NCBI GenBank assembly: GCA_001664505.1
Contig: CP011806.1
Location: 1,154,400-1,218,399, forward strand
DNA length: 64,000 bases
Direction: 5' to 3'
Origin: Acidobacteria bacterium Mor1
Lineage (GTDB): Bacteria; Acidobacteriota; Polarisedimenticolia; Polarisedimenticolales; Polarisedimenticolaceae
Shown: one piece after another, positions 19,720 through 28,677 of the stretch
Position numbering within the stretch: the first letter of the stretch is position 1
How the letters are laid out: every line of letters begins with the position of its first letter
Notes under the pieces: model-generated
Told to the model about the DNA's origin: nothing
What the model saw: the letters and a program-made list of their open reading frames with translations, nothing else
Databases searched by the model: none
Made by a program: the position numbers and the translations under genes

Positions 19720-21540
19720 TCAGTCGAGCTCGAACTCGTCTTTCCAGCTGTCGTCGACCGGCGGCAGGTCCTGTTCCTTCTTGTCGATCACGAACGGTCC
19801 CAGCACCAGGTAGTCCATGTTGGTGCGGGTGAAGCAGCGGTACGCATCCTCGGGCGTGCAGACGATCGGTTCGCCGCGCACGTTGAACGAGGTGTTGACG
19901 ATGACCGGACAGCCGGTCTTCTCGTAGAACCGCTCGATCATGCGGTGGTACGCCGGGTTGTCTTCCCGGGAGACGGTCTGGACCCGCGCCGAATAGTCGA
20001 CGTGGGTGATCGCCGGAACCTCGGACCGGATCTGCTTGAGCTTGTCCAGACCGAAGGCGCCGTTCTCCTTGACCTCGAGGCGTTTATCCTCGTGGACGCC
20101 CGCGACCAGCAGCATGTAGGGGCTGTCGGCATCCATCTGGAAGTACTCGTGCACGTGCTCGCGCATCACCGACGGCGCGAAGGGCCGGAAGGACTCCCGG
20201 AATTTGATCTTCAGGTTCATCTTGGTCTGCATGTCGCGGCTACGGGGATCGCCGATGATCGAGCGGCCGCCGAGGGCCCGGGGCCCGAACTCCATGCGTC
20301 CCTGGAACCAACCGACGACGTTCTCCTCGGAGAGGATGTCGGCGACACGCCCCGCCAGATCGTCGAGATCGTCGGTGCGATGAGCCACGATGCCCTGGCT
20401 CTTGATGAAACGCGCGATCTCCTTCTCGCTGAACTCGGGGCCCAGCAGGGTCGCGCTCTGCAGGTCGCGTTTGCCGTCGACTTTGCGCTCACCGTTTTCC
20501 AGCTGGTAGTGCACGAACAGCGCCGAGCCGAGGGCGCCGCCGGCGTCACCTGCCGCGGGCTGGATCCACATGTTCTCGAACGGACCGTTGGCCAGCAGCT
20601 TGCCGTTGCCGACGCAGTTCAGCGCCACACCGCCGGCCAGCACCAGGTTCTTGCTGCCGGTCTCCTTGCGGGCGTATTCGGCCATCAGCATCATCGCCTT
20701 CTCGGTTACCTTCTGGACCGAGGCGGCGAGATCCATCTCGCGCTGGGTCAGCTGCGACTCCGGCTTGCGCGGCGGGCCGCCGATCAGCTGCGAAAACTTG
20801 TCGTTGGTCATGCGCAGCCCGGCGGCGTAATCGAAGTGGCTCATGTCGAGCTCGAAGGAACCGTCGTCCTTGAGGTCGATCAGGTTTTCCAGGATCAGGT
20901 CGACGTACTTCGGCTCACCGTAGGGAGCCAGCCCCATCAACTTGTACTCGCCGCTGTTGACCTTGAACCCGCAGAAGTAGGTGAAGGCCGAGTAGAGCAA
21001 GCCCAGCGAGTGCGGGAAGTGAATCTCCTTGAGCAGCCGCATCTTGTTGCCCTGGCCATGGCCGAGGCTGGCGGTCGCCCACTCCCCCACGCCGTCGATG
21101 GTCAGGATCGCGGCGTCCTCGAAGGGCGAGGGGAAGAAAGCGCTGGCGGCGTGAGACTCGTGGTGCTCGGTGAACAGCACCGTTCCGTCGAAGTCCAGCT
21201 CGTCGCGCATGTGCTCGCGCATCCAGAGCTTCTGCTTGAGCCACAGGGGCATCGCCTTGATGAACGAGGGGAAGCCCTTGGGCACGAAGCTAAGGTAGGT
21301 CTCGAGCAGCCGCTCGAACTTGAGCACAGGCTTGTCGTAGAAGACGACGTAGTCCAGATCGTCGGCGTTTTTCAGCCCACCTTGCTGGAAGCAGTACTCC
21401 ACGGCCTTGTGGGGGAAGCGGAAGTCGTGTTTCTTCCGGGTGAAGCGCTCTTCCTGGGCGGCAGCGACGATTTCGCCGTCGATCACCAGGGCGGCAGCGC
21501 TGTCGTGGTAGTACGCAGAGATCCCGAGGATCTTGCTCAT
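19720..21540 (-). CDS. NodU/SxtI-family O-carbamoyltransferase (first copy)
   Basis: This 606-residue carbamoyltransferase opens the cassette. The Kae1-like domain starts GISAYYHDSAAALV and has the metal-binding HHxxH (His126, His127, His130) followed by Asp149. The C-terminal YrdC-like domain has GWFQGRMEFGPRALGGRSI and VIVNTSFNVRGEPIV. It differs from the second copy by long insertions near residues 70-120, so the two probably act on different acceptors. A good promoter lies 60-90 bases upstream. The family also carbamoylates antibiotics and Nod factors; the glycan neighbourhood favours a sugar acceptor here. Confidence 0.92.
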   Translation of the reverse strand: MSKILGISAYYHDSAAALVIDGEIVAAAQEERFTRKKHDFRFPHKAVEYCFQQGGLKNADDLDYVVFYDKPVLKFERLLETYLSFVPKGFPSFIKAMPLWLKQKLWMREHMRDELDFDGTVLFTEHHESHAASAFFPSPFEDAAILTIDGVGEWATASLGHGQGNKMRLLKEIHFPHSLGLLYSAFTYFCGFKVNSGEYKLMGLAPYGEPKYVDLILENLIDLKDDGSFELDMSHFDYAAGLRMTNDKFSQLIGGPPRKPESQLTQREMDLAASVQKVTEKAMMLMAEYARKETGSKNLVLAGGVALNCVGNGKLLANGPFENMWIQPAAGDAGGALGSALFVHYQLENGERKVDGKRDLQSATLLGPEFSEKEIARFIKSQGIVAHRTDDLDDLAGRVADILSEENVVGWFQGRMEFGPRALGGRSIIGDPRSRDMQTKMNLKIKFRESFRPFAPSVMREHVHEYFQMDADSPYMLLVAGVHEDKRLEVKENGAFGLDKLKQIRSEVPAITHVDYSARVQTVSREDNPAYHRMIERFYEKTGCPVIVNTSFNVRGEPIVCTPEDAYRCFTRTNMDYLVLGPFVIDKKEQDLPPVDDSWKDEFELD

Positions 21541-21600
21541 CGGCCGATTTCCCCCAAATACGAAAGACCCGAGCGGCGCATTCTAGCGCGTGAGCCAGCA

Positions 21601-21629
21601 AATATCCGCCATGCCCCGGGGGCTGTCAA
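21601..21629 (-). promoter_or_regulatory. Sigma-70-type promoter of the carbamoyltransferase operon
   Basis: On the minus strand a perfect TTGACA (21624-21629) is followed by a 17-base spacer and GATATT (21601-21606, four of six). The predicted RNA would start near 21594, giving a leader of about 55 bases before ATG 21540. A second possible -10, TAGAAT, lies slightly downstream. The rest of 21541-21794 holds nothing else I recognise. Confidence 0.6.
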
Positions 21630-21794
21630 CGGCGATCCTGGGATGCCCCGCCGGGCAGGTTCGAACGACTCGGGGAGATTGCGAAGGCCGGCGGCCGGGG
21701 GCGGGCCGAAGCCGGCGGGAAGCGGAACCGCGGGATGGGAAATGTCCCGGAAAACCGCGCCGGGCACGACCTCGAGGCCGCGCCCGGCGAGGTA

Positions 21795-22586
21795 TCAGGA
21801 TCCGAGTCCGAGCAGCCGGTCGACCTCTTCGCGGAGGCTTCCGGCGGTGGCGATAAGCCCGGTGAACTTGGGCTTCTCGCGATTGAAAAGGGGCGGTTCC
21901 CCTTCCTTGGTCACCACGTAGCCGCCGGCGGCCAGCACCAGGGCGGCACCCGCCGCGACGTCCCACTCATGCTTGGGGACCAGGGTCCAGGTGGCGTCGG
22001 TCTGCCCGGCCGCAACCATGCCCATCTTGTAGGCCACCGACCCACAGGGCTTGACGTTGAACTTGGCGTCGGCGAAGCGTTCCCACTCGCCGCGCTTGAT
22101 CTCGCTGCGGCTGGCCAGCACCTCGGCCCCTGCCAGGCCGGGGGTCTCACGGGTGGCGATCGGCCGGCCGTTGAGGGTCACGCCCCCCTCGACCGAGCCG
22201 ACGACCCGCTGCCCCGTCGCCGGGTTGAAGATGCCGCCGGCAACCGGCTTGCCGTCGACCACCAGACCGATGGAGATGCACCACTCGGGAATCCCGGTGA
22301 CGAACTCCTTGGTGCCGTCGATCGGATCGACGACCCAGACCCGGCTGCAGCCCAGCCGTGCGGGATCGTCCACCGTCTCCTCCGAGAGCCAGCCTTCGCC
22401 GTCCCGCAGCAGCACTTCGTGCATCTTGGCGTCGACTTCGGTATCCGCAGCGGTCACGGGGTCGCCCCCGTCCTTGCGCATGACCTCGACGTCCCCCGGG
22501 GTGAAGCGTTTGAAGATCTCGGCGGCGGCGTCGATCGCCTCTTCGATCCGCCGGATATCTTCGGCTCGCTCGCTGGTCATCGACAT
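21795..22586 (-). CDS. cysQ: 3'(2'),5'-bisphosphate nucleotidase
   Basis: This 263-residue inositol-monophosphatase-fold enzyme most likely hydrolyses PAP (and PAPS) to AMP and phosphate, removing the inhibitory by-product of sulfotransfer. The metal site DPIDGTKEF is near residue 88 and the second metal motif WDVAAGAALVLAAGG is near residue 210; both are intact. The gene starts 4 bases after the PAPS synthase stop, so it is coupled to PAPS production. Inositol monophosphatase is the alternative reading, but the neighbour strongly favours CysQ. Confidence 0.9.
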   Translation of the reverse strand: MSMTSERAEDIRRIEEAIDAAAEIFKRFTPGDVEVMRKDGGDPVTAADTEVDAKMHEVLLRDGEGWLSEETVDDPARLGCSRVWVVDPIDGTKEFVTGIPEWCISIGLVVDGKPVAGGIFNPATGQRVVGSVEGGVTLNGRPIATRETPGLAGAEVLASRSEIKRGEWERFADAKFNVKPCGSVAYKMGMVAAGQTDATWTLVPKHEWDVAAGAALVLAAGGYVVTKEGEPPLFNREKPKFTGLIATAGSLREEVDRLLGLGS

Positions 22587-22589
22587 GAT

Positions 22590-24320
22590 CTAGCGGTCCG
22601 CCTTGGCGCCGATGTAGCCCTCTTTCTCGAGGTGCAGGATCACCTGCTGAGCGGCCTCTTCGGGAGTCAGCTTGGCGGTGTCCAGATCGATATCGACATC
22701 GGTCGGCGTCTCGTAGGGATCGGAGATGCCGGTGAATTCCTTGATGATTCCGGCCCGCGCCTTGGCGTAGAGCCCCTTGCGGTCCCGCTGCTCACAAAGT
22801 TCGAGCGACGTGGAGACGAAGGCCAGGGCGTAGCCACCCAGGGGCTCGATCAGGTCGCGGACCTGCTTGCGGACCTCGGCGTAGGGAGCGATCGGCGCGC
22901 AGATCGCGATACCACCGTTCTTGGTGATCTCGGAAGCCACGTAGCCGATGCGGGCAATGTTCAGGTTGCGGTGTTCCTTGCTGAAGCCGAGCTCCGACGA
23001 CAGGTTGGTGCGCACGATGTCGCCGTCGAGCAGGGTCACCGGGCGGCCGCCGATCTCCAGCAGCTTGACCAGCAGCACGTTGGCGATGGTCGACTTGCCG
23101 GCGCCGGAGAGGCCGGTGAAGAACACGGTGAAGCCCTGCTTCGAGCGCGGCTTGTGGCGGCGCTGCAGCTCGGTGGCCACCTCGGGGTAGGTGAACCACT
23201 CGGGGATCTCACGCCCCTCGGCCAGGCGCTGACGGAGCTCCGTTCCCGAGATGTTGAGCGACTTGGTGCCTTCGGGAACCTCGTCGATCGGGGTGTACAT
23301 GTCCTGGTCCGGGAGGTACACCATCAGCTTGAAGGGCACCATGGTCACGCCGAGCTCTTCCTCGTGCTTGCTGAGGAGCTCCTGGGCGTCGTAGGGACCG
23401 TAGTAGTCGTTGCCCGCCTTGTCCTTGCCCGGACCGGCGTGATCGCGACCGACGATCAGGTGGGTGCAACCGTAGTTCTTGCGGATGATCGCGTGCCAGA
23501 CCGCCTCGCGGGGACCGCCCATGCGCATCGAGAGCGGCAGCAGCGACAGCTTGACGGTGTGCTGCGGGTAGCGGGGCAGCAGCGCGTTGTAACAACGCAC
23601 CCGGGTGTAGTGGTCCAGGTCGCCGGGCTTGGTCATGCCGACCACCGGGTGGATCAGCAGGTTGGCCTCGAGCTCCTTGGCCGCCCGCAGGGTCAGCTCC
23701 TGGTGGGCCCGGTGCATCGGGTTGCGGGTCTGGAAGGCGACGACCTTGCGCCAACCGAGATCGGCGAACTGACGACGCAGACGCGCCGGAGTGTGGCGCA
23801 GCGCGACGTAGTCGTAGTGGTTGGGCAGCTGCACCCCTTCGAGGCGGCCACCGACGTAGCACGGGTGCGTGTTGTTCAGCAGGTGGCCGACCCCGGCGTG
23901 GTCCGGATCGGTCGAGTTGAAGACCGACTTGGCCTCCGCCTCACGATCGGGAGTCCAGACGTCCTCGACGGTGAGCACCGCCAGCATCGTTCCCTCGGGA
24001 TCGCGCAGGGCCAGCTTGTCGCCGGAGGACAGCTCCGAGGCCCGATCCTCGGGGAGGTCGAGCATGATCGGCATCGGCCACAGGGTGCCGTCGGCCAGCC
24101 GCATGTCCGCGCATACGGATTCGTAATCTTTCTTGTTCAAGAAGCCGGTCAGGGGGGAGAACCCGCCGTTGAGGATCAGCTCCAGATCGCACATCTGGCG
24201 CGGCGTCAGGTCCCAGGACTTCCACTCACGGGAGGCCTCCTTGAGCTCCTTGGCTCGCGCCTCATCGACCATCAGGTCGACTAACTCTCCACCGTGGGGT
24301 TCAATCAAGTGGTCGGACAC
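22590..24320 (-). CDS. cysC: Bifunctional sulfate adenylyltransferase / APS kinase (PAPS synthase)
   Basis: This 576-residue enzyme makes APS from sulfate and ATP and phosphorylates it to PAPS. Residues 1 to about 385 are the ATP-sulfurylase part, with QTRNPMHRAH near residue 195 and GRDHAGPG. Residues from about 395 are APS kinase, with an intact P-loop GLSGAGKST near 400 and the DGDIVR motif. GTG 24320 has GAGGAG upstream and a strong promoter lies further up. PAPS rather than APS as product, with CysQ directly downstream, points to sulfotransfer or PAPS-dependent assimilation. No sulfotransferase or PAPS reductase is in the window. Confidence 0.93.
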   Translation of the reverse strand: MSDHLIEPHGGELVDLMVDEARAKELKEASREWKSWDLTPRQMCDLELILNGGFSPLTGFLNKKDYESVCADMRLADGTLWPMPIMLDLPEDRASELSSGDKLALRDPEGTMLAVLTVEDVWTPDREAEAKSVFNSTDPDHAGVGHLLNNTHPCYVGGRLEGVQLPNHYDYVALRHTPARLRRQFADLGWRKVVAFQTRNPMHRAHQELTLRAAKELEANLLIHPVVGMTKPGDLDHYTRVRCYNALLPRYPQHTVKLSLLPLSMRMGGPREAVWHAIIRKNYGCTHLIVGRDHAGPGKDKAGNDYYGPYDAQELLSKHEEELGVTMVPFKLMVYLPDQDMYTPIDEVPEGTKSLNISGTELRQRLAEGREIPEWFTYPEVATELQRRHKPRSKQGFTVFFTGLSGAGKSTIANVLLVKLLEIGGRPVTLLDGDIVRTNLSSELGFSKEHRNLNIARIGYVASEITKNGGIAICAPIAPYAEVRKQVRDLIEPLGGYALAFVSTSLELCEQRDRKGLYAKARAGIIKEFTGISDPYETPTDVDIDLDTAKLTPEEAAQQVILHLEKEGYIGAKADR

Positions 24321-24398
24321 GGGACGACTCCTCTATCGACTTCTTCGAAGCGGAAAACGGCCATCTGGCCGGATGACGGGCGTGTTGAGAAGCGCGAG

Positions 24399-24427
24399 AT
24401 TTTAGCGGTCCGCCCGGAACATTTCAA
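24399..24427 (-). promoter_or_regulatory. Sigma-70-type promoter of the PAPS synthase-cysQ operon
   Basis: On the minus strand TTGAAA (24422-24427) is followed by exactly 17 bases and TAAAAT (24399-24404). Both hexamers match five of six positions, an unusually good promoter for this GC content. The leader to GTG 24320 is about 70 bases and contains nothing recognisable as a SAM or other sulfur riboswitch. Confidence 0.65.
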
Positions 24428-24467
24428 AGGCACCGAAGGGGAACAGTAGGTCCCGAGGTGACCTAGG

Positions 24468-25304
24468 TCACGCGGAAAGGCGGATCATTCGCCCCAGGCC
24501 GTCGATCAGGAAGGGGCTGTGGCGTTCCACGGATGTCCGCACACAGTCGAGCACGTCCTCGTGGTCGATGGTCCGGCCCGGCGCCAGCCCCGCCCCGGGG
24601 TTGGCCACGCAGGCCATGGCCGCCACCCGAACCCCGAAAAACCGCGCCGCCACGGTCTCGGGGACGGTGCTCATGGTCACCAGGTCCGCCCCGAGCCGCT
24701 GGAGCATCCGCACCTCGGCGGGGGTTTCGTAGCTCGGCCCCCGGACGGCGGCCAGCACCCCCTGCTCCAGGGGCCAGCCCCGTTCCCGGGCCGCGACCTG
24801 CCAGGCCTCGGCAAAGGCGGGATCGTAGGCGGCGTGGAGGTCGAGAAACCGCGGCCCGCCGGGGAAAACGCCCGCCGGGTCGGCCCCGGTCAGGTTGAGG
24901 TGGTCGGTGATCAGCACCAGATCGCCCGAGCGGTCCCCTGCCCGCAGCCCCCCGGTGGCACAGGTCTGAAACAGCGCCCGCCCGCCGGCAGCGGCCAGGA
25001 CCGCCACCGGAAAGGTCACCTGCTCCGGCGTGTAGCCCTCGTAGAGATGGACCCTGCCGCGGAAGACCCAGACGGTTTCGCCGCCGATCCGCACCGCGCG
25101 GATCCCGCCGGCGTGCCCCTCCACGGCGCAGCCGGGGAACCCGGGGACATCCCGGGCCGGCACCACCGGCCCCTCGCCCAGAGCCTGGTCGAAGCGATCG
25201 AATCCGGACCCGAGAATCACGCCCAGGGCGGGCCGCCCCAGCCGCTCGATCAGAATCCTGGCCGCCTCGACGGCCTGCTCGGGATACGCCTCGGAAGAAC
25301 CCAT
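24468..25304 (-). CDS. Purine nucleoside phosphorylase (trimeric PNP family)
   Basis: This 278-residue enzyme cleaves purine nucleosides with phosphate for salvage. It has the phosphate-site GSGFDRF, HLYEGYTPEQVTFPV, the base-binding ITDHLNLTG, and the family block YETPAEVRMLQRLGADLVTMSTVPE. The ATG at 25304 shares its A with the TGA of the gene upstream (TGATG). The much longer open frame extending into that gene is only a shadow. Specificity for guanosine/inosine versus other substrates is not readable. Confidence 0.88.
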   Translation of the reverse strand: MGSSEAYPEQAVEAARILIERLGRPALGVILGSGFDRFDQALGEGPVVPARDVPGFPGCAVEGHAGGIRAVRIGGETVWVFRGRVHLYEGYTPEQVTFPVAVLAAAGGRALFQTCATGGLRAGDRSGDLVLITDHLNLTGADPAGVFPGGPRFLDLHAAYDPAFAEAWQVAARERGWPLEQGVLAAVRGPSYETPAEVRMLQRLGADLVTMSTVPETVAARFFGVRVAAMACVANPGAGLAPGRTIDHEDVLDCVRTSVERHSPFLIDGLGRMIRLSA

Positions 25305-28300
25305 CAGAAGAGCTTGAACACGAACACCAGGAATTCCTGCTCGTTCTCCAGCGACGGGATGTCCGAATCCAGGGCGACGCCGTAGCTGAGGTTGATCACC
25401 GTCTTCCACGGCCCGATGAAGTTGGCGTTCAGCCCGAACCCGGTGAAGGACTGGTCGTCGACGCCGATCCCCCGCTCGACCCGGGCGGTGTCGACGTTGG
25501 CGTCGAGGCGAATCGCCTCGAAGATGTTGAACGAGTAGCCGGTGCGCAGGATCGAGCCCCGGTCGAAGCGCACGCCGCTGCCGGAAAACCCGTTGAGCTG
25601 ATCGTCGCCGAAGAAACTGAACTCGTACTGGCTGAACCGGTCGAGGTCCTCGCCGTCGAGGTAGTCGAAGCCGACCCGGAACTTCTGGAAGTTGGTCAGG
25701 AACCACTCCTTGAATCCGGAGACGCCCCAGCGGGTGTAATCCTCGAACAGTTCGGGGATGGCGACGGCGTCATAGTTGGCCGGGTCGCGGAAGTTGCCCC
25801 CCTGGAACTCGAGGAACGGCGTCGACGAACCGCCGGAGAGCGCCGTACGGTCGACCAGCCCGAAGGGCCGCCAGTCGGAACGCTTGGAGCGCTCGTAGCT
25901 CCCGGTCAGTGCGTAGCCCTTGCGGTTGAATTCGATCTCGACGGCGCTGGTCGTCAGGGTGTGATCTTCGGGCAGCTGATAGCCCCAGTCGGTACCGTTC
26001 TGAGCGTTGAACGTATCGAGCTCGTTCTGGGCGTCGTTGAACACCGAGTACGTGCGGCGGGTCGCCCGGCCGATCAGGTTGAAACGCACGAACTGTCCGG
26101 CCGGTACGCCGAGACGCAACGCGATGTTCTGGGGTTGGGTCTCGATACCCTCCAGCTCGCTCTCGTCCCCCTGGGCGAAAATCGTGTCCTGGAAGTCCAG
26201 CGCGGTGGCGGTGAGATCGAGGGTCGCGTCGACCTTGCCGCCGAAGAGCCCCGGCTTGCTCAGGGTCGCGAAACCCAGCACGCCGGCGAACAGCACGTTG
26301 AGCTGGATGTCCTTGTCGAACAGGTCGTAGTTGAAGTAGTTGACGCCGGCCAGGGGCGCGACGCTGTCGATCGAACGGTCCTTGAACACCCCGGCCGCGG
26401 CGAACAACTGGCTGGTGTCGGGCTCCGAGGGGCGCACGGTGCCGTCCTCGAGGCGCTCCAGGTAGCGGAAGCCCTCTTCGGTATCCCGCAGCATCTGATT
26501 GTCCGATGCGTAGGCCTCGGCGAGCCGGGCATCGAACTCCGCCTTGGGTGGGTTGATCTGGAAGTCGGTGAAGGTCAACTCTCGCTGCACGACGAAGCTG
26601 CGGCCGGCAACCACCCAGATCTGCTGCCCGGTGATGTCGTTCATCATCCAGTAGTCCTCGCCGTCGGGACCCTGGACCGGTGCGAACAGATCGCTCTCCT
26701 CGTTGGAGCGCACCGGCAGATCGAGGTTGGTCTGGACCAGCGAAACCTTGAGCCGCTGGAAGTTCTCCCGATCGATCCAGAGCCGGCCGCGGTAGAGGCT
26801 CTCGTCGTCAGCCGCCTCGACCGGGTCGAAGGCGAGGATGTAGGCCGCTCGGCCGTTGACGTCCCCTTCGCCGACCAGACGGTAGGCGTAGGTCTTGTCC
26901 AGGGTCAGGTCGAGAGGCAGGGTGATGACCTTCTCGGGCTGGATCAGCGGCAGCTCGGGAATCTTCTTCCAGGTCAGTTCATTGCCGTTGATGTAGTAGT
27001 CGGTCTGCTCCCACTCCAGTTCCTTGCCCCGCTCCCAGAAGTAGTTGCTCTCGATGGTGATATCGACGTTGGAGCCACCCTGAGCCAGCTGGAAGTGGAA
27101 GTCGACCCGGCCCCGCGCGGTCCAGCGGTCGAGCCGGTCGTCCTGGATCTTCTGGACGCCCTGGTAGCGGGCGATGATCTCCTCGGCCGTCAGCCCCCGC
27201 TCCCGTTCGACCTCCAGCTCCTCGGGAGGCAATTCGAAACCGGGCGAGACCACCGCCTTCTGGAAGGTCACCAGCAGCGGATAGTCCCGGACCGGAACCC
27301 GCAGCCGGCGCTTCTTGTCGTCACCGTCGACGGTCCGGGCGGCGGTGCGCAGTTCCCGGCCTTCGAGCAGATCGACGGTACGCGCGTTGCGCACGGTGCG
27401 GCTGTCGACCACCAGGTCCACGTTCTCGTCGGAGCTGCGGCCGCTGCGCATTACGATCAGCGACGAGAAGTCCTCGTCACTGAGGAAACGGGCGGATGCC
27501 CCGCCGCCGGGGACGTCGGCGCCTCCCGAGGTGCGCACGGCGAGGCTGCCCAGCGGCGCAGCGCCGTAGCCCTTGCCCAGGACGGCGTCGGCGCCGAGAA
27601 CCCAGCGGGCCACCTCGTCACCGGAGACGCTCTCCGCCGGCGCGCCGGCCAGTGCTACCGAAGCGCCCTCGGCGAGGGCCCGGGCGGCGACGAAGGGCGC
27701 TGCCCAGGGATCCGCCGGGTCGGCCTCGACGTAGGCCCACAGCGACGGTGCCGGCGGGAAGGCCAGCGCCTCCTGGGTGATGCTGCGAATCGATTCGCCG
27801 ATCGCCCCCTGGTCGGTCGCCGACAGCCGCAGCGGCAGGATGTCGACATAGGCCGAGGCATCCTCGCCCCAGAGCGAGCGCTGCCAATCCAGGTGGTCGA
27901 CGGTGATCGCTCCCTGGGCGACCCAGAGAGAGCCCCCGACGGCATCCGCCTCGGCCCGGGCGGCCAACGCCGAACGCTTCAGCAGGAACGCGTAGGAGGC
28001 GGGATCGAAACCGGTCGGCCCGTCCCACACCTCGAGGACGCTCAACTCACGGTCGAAGGCGCGGACGGCGCTGCGCACGAAGGCGTCCCAGGCATCCAAC
28101 GCCCCCTCGATCTCCGGAGCCGGCGGACGGCCGCCGGTGTGTTCCGGGTGGCCGCCGGTCAGACACAGCACCACGCGGTGCCCGGCGCCGTGGAGCGCCA
28201 TCACCCCGGCCCGGATCTCGGTCCAGTCGTAGACCTCGGAACGCTTCTCGACCGCGGCCCAGTCGGCGACCAGGCGCACGAAGACACCCTGCTCTCCGTC

Positions 28301-28459
28301 GCGGGCCTCCAGCAGCGTGTCGGTGGGAACGCCGCCGGGCCACACCCCCAGGCGGGGACCCCGCGGCAACTCGTCGGCCTCCTCGGCCAGGGCCGGCAAG
28401 GTCGGGATCGAAAAAGAGAGAGCCAGCAACAAGAACCAGGCGAACCGCGTTGCGCTCAT
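25304..28459 (-). CDS. Outer-membrane protein: TIM-barrel-like domain, LolA-like middle, C-terminal beta-barrel
   Basis: This 1051-residue exported protein starts with a signal peptide (SATRFAWFLLLALSFSIPTLPALA). ATG 28459 has AAGGGG upstream. Residues about 30-300 look like a (beta/alpha)8 glycoside-hydrolase-like domain (VRLVADWAAVEKRSEVYDW, VLEVWDGPTGFDP). Residues about 420-640 resemble LolA-type outer-membrane lipoprotein-sorting proteins, ending in a tail typical of that fold (AYILAFDPVEAADDESLYRG, LWIDRENFQRLKVSLVQ). The last 400 residues are amphipathic beta strands ending in Phe (FLVFVFKLF), the usual BAM signal. I recognise the parts but not the combination; function is unknown. Domain calls are by eye. 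Confidence 0.72.
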   Translation of the reverse strand: MSATRFAWFLLLALSFSIPTLPALAEEADELPRGPRLGVWPGGVPTDTLLEARDGEQGVFVRLVADWAAVEKRSEVYDWTEIRAGVMALHGAGHRVVLCLTGGHPEHTGGRPPAPEIEGALDAWDAFVRSAVRAFDRELSVLEVWDGPTGFDPASYAFLLKRSALAARAEADAVGGSLWVAQGAITVDHLDWQRSLWGEDASAYVDILPLRLSATDQGAIGESIRSITQEALAFPPAPSLWAYVEADPADPWAAPFVAARALAEGASVALAGAPAESVSGDEVARWVLGADAVLGKGYGAAPLGSLAVRTSGGADVPGGGASARFLSDEDFSSLIVMRSGRSSDENVDLVVDSRTVRNARTVDLLEGRELRTAARTVDGDDKKRRLRVPVRDYPLLVTFQKAVVSPGFELPPEELEVERERGLTAEEIIARYQGVQKIQDDRLDRWTARGRVDFHFQLAQGGSNVDITIESNYFWERGKELEWEQTDYYINGNELTWKKIPELPLIQPEKVITLPLDLTLDKTYAYRLVGEGDVNGRAAYILAFDPVEAADDESLYRGRLWIDRENFQRLKVSLVQTNLDLPVRSNEESDLFAPVQGPDGEDYWMMNDITGQQIWVVAGRSFVVQRELTFTDFQINPPKAEFDARLAEAYASDNQMLRDTEEGFRYLERLEDGTVRPSEPDTSQLFAAAGVFKDRSIDSVAPLAGVNYFNYDLFDKDIQLNVLFAGVLGFATLSKPGLFGGKVDATLDLTATALDFQDTIFAQGDESELEGIETQPQNIALRLGVPAGQFVRFNLIGRATRRTYSVFNDAQNELDTFNAQNGTDWGYQLPEDHTLTTSAVEIEFNRKGYALTGSYERSKRSDWRPFGLVDRTALSGGSSTPFLEFQGGNFRDPANYDAVAIPELFEDYTRWGVSGFKEWFLTNFQKFRVGFDYLDGEDLDRFSQYEFSFFGDDQLNGFSGSGVRFDRGSILRTGYSFNIFEAIRLDANVDTARVERGIGVDDQSFTGFGLNANFIGPWKTVINLSYGVALDSDIPSLENEQEFLVFVFKLF

Positions 28460-28530
28460 GCAGCCCCTTCTGTGCACCGGCGGGAACCGGAGTTCCCGGG
28501 CGCGCTTCCCCCTCGCGCCTTCGGGCCGTC

Positions 28531-28559
28531 ATTCTTCAGCCAGACCTGACCGCTGTCAA
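28531..28559 (-). promoter_or_regulatory. Promoter for the three-part outer-membrane protein
   Basis: On the minus strand a perfect TTGACA (28554-28559) is followed by 17 bases and AAGAAT (28531-28536). It lies about 70 bases ahead of ATG 28459, in the 218-base gap between divergent genes. Confidence 0.5.
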
Positions 28560-28614
28560 ACGGCCCGAGATAACAAGACGGCGCGGGCAGCCGAAAGTTG
28601 CAGCGCACACCCCG

Positions 28615-28623
28615 TGCTATAAC
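28615..28623 (+). promoter_or_regulatory. Extended -10 promoter for the thiolase gene
   Basis: TGC followed by TATAAC forms an extended -10 element about 55 bases ahead of the thiolase ATG. No -35 is spaced correctly (TTGCAG is only 14 bases upstream), as is common for extended -10 promoters. Confidence 0.45.
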
Positions 28624-28677
28624 CCGAGGGCGGGCCGAAACCCGCCTCCACCCGAAAAAGCCCGCGAAGAGGACCCT

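Noticed and set aside
17084-19813. 909-codon plus-strand frame opposite the carbamoyltransferase genes
   Set aside because: It is a shadow of high-GC codon structure; the opposite strand carries complete conserved families.
17222-21540. Saxitoxin-type biosynthesis
   Set aside because: Only the carbamoyltransferase trio is shared; no sxtA-like polyketide or amidinotransferase gene is present.
25305-25706. Upstream extension of the purine nucleoside phosphorylase frame
   Set aside because: It lies within the outer-membrane protein gene in another frame and is Arg/Pro-rich shadow sequence.
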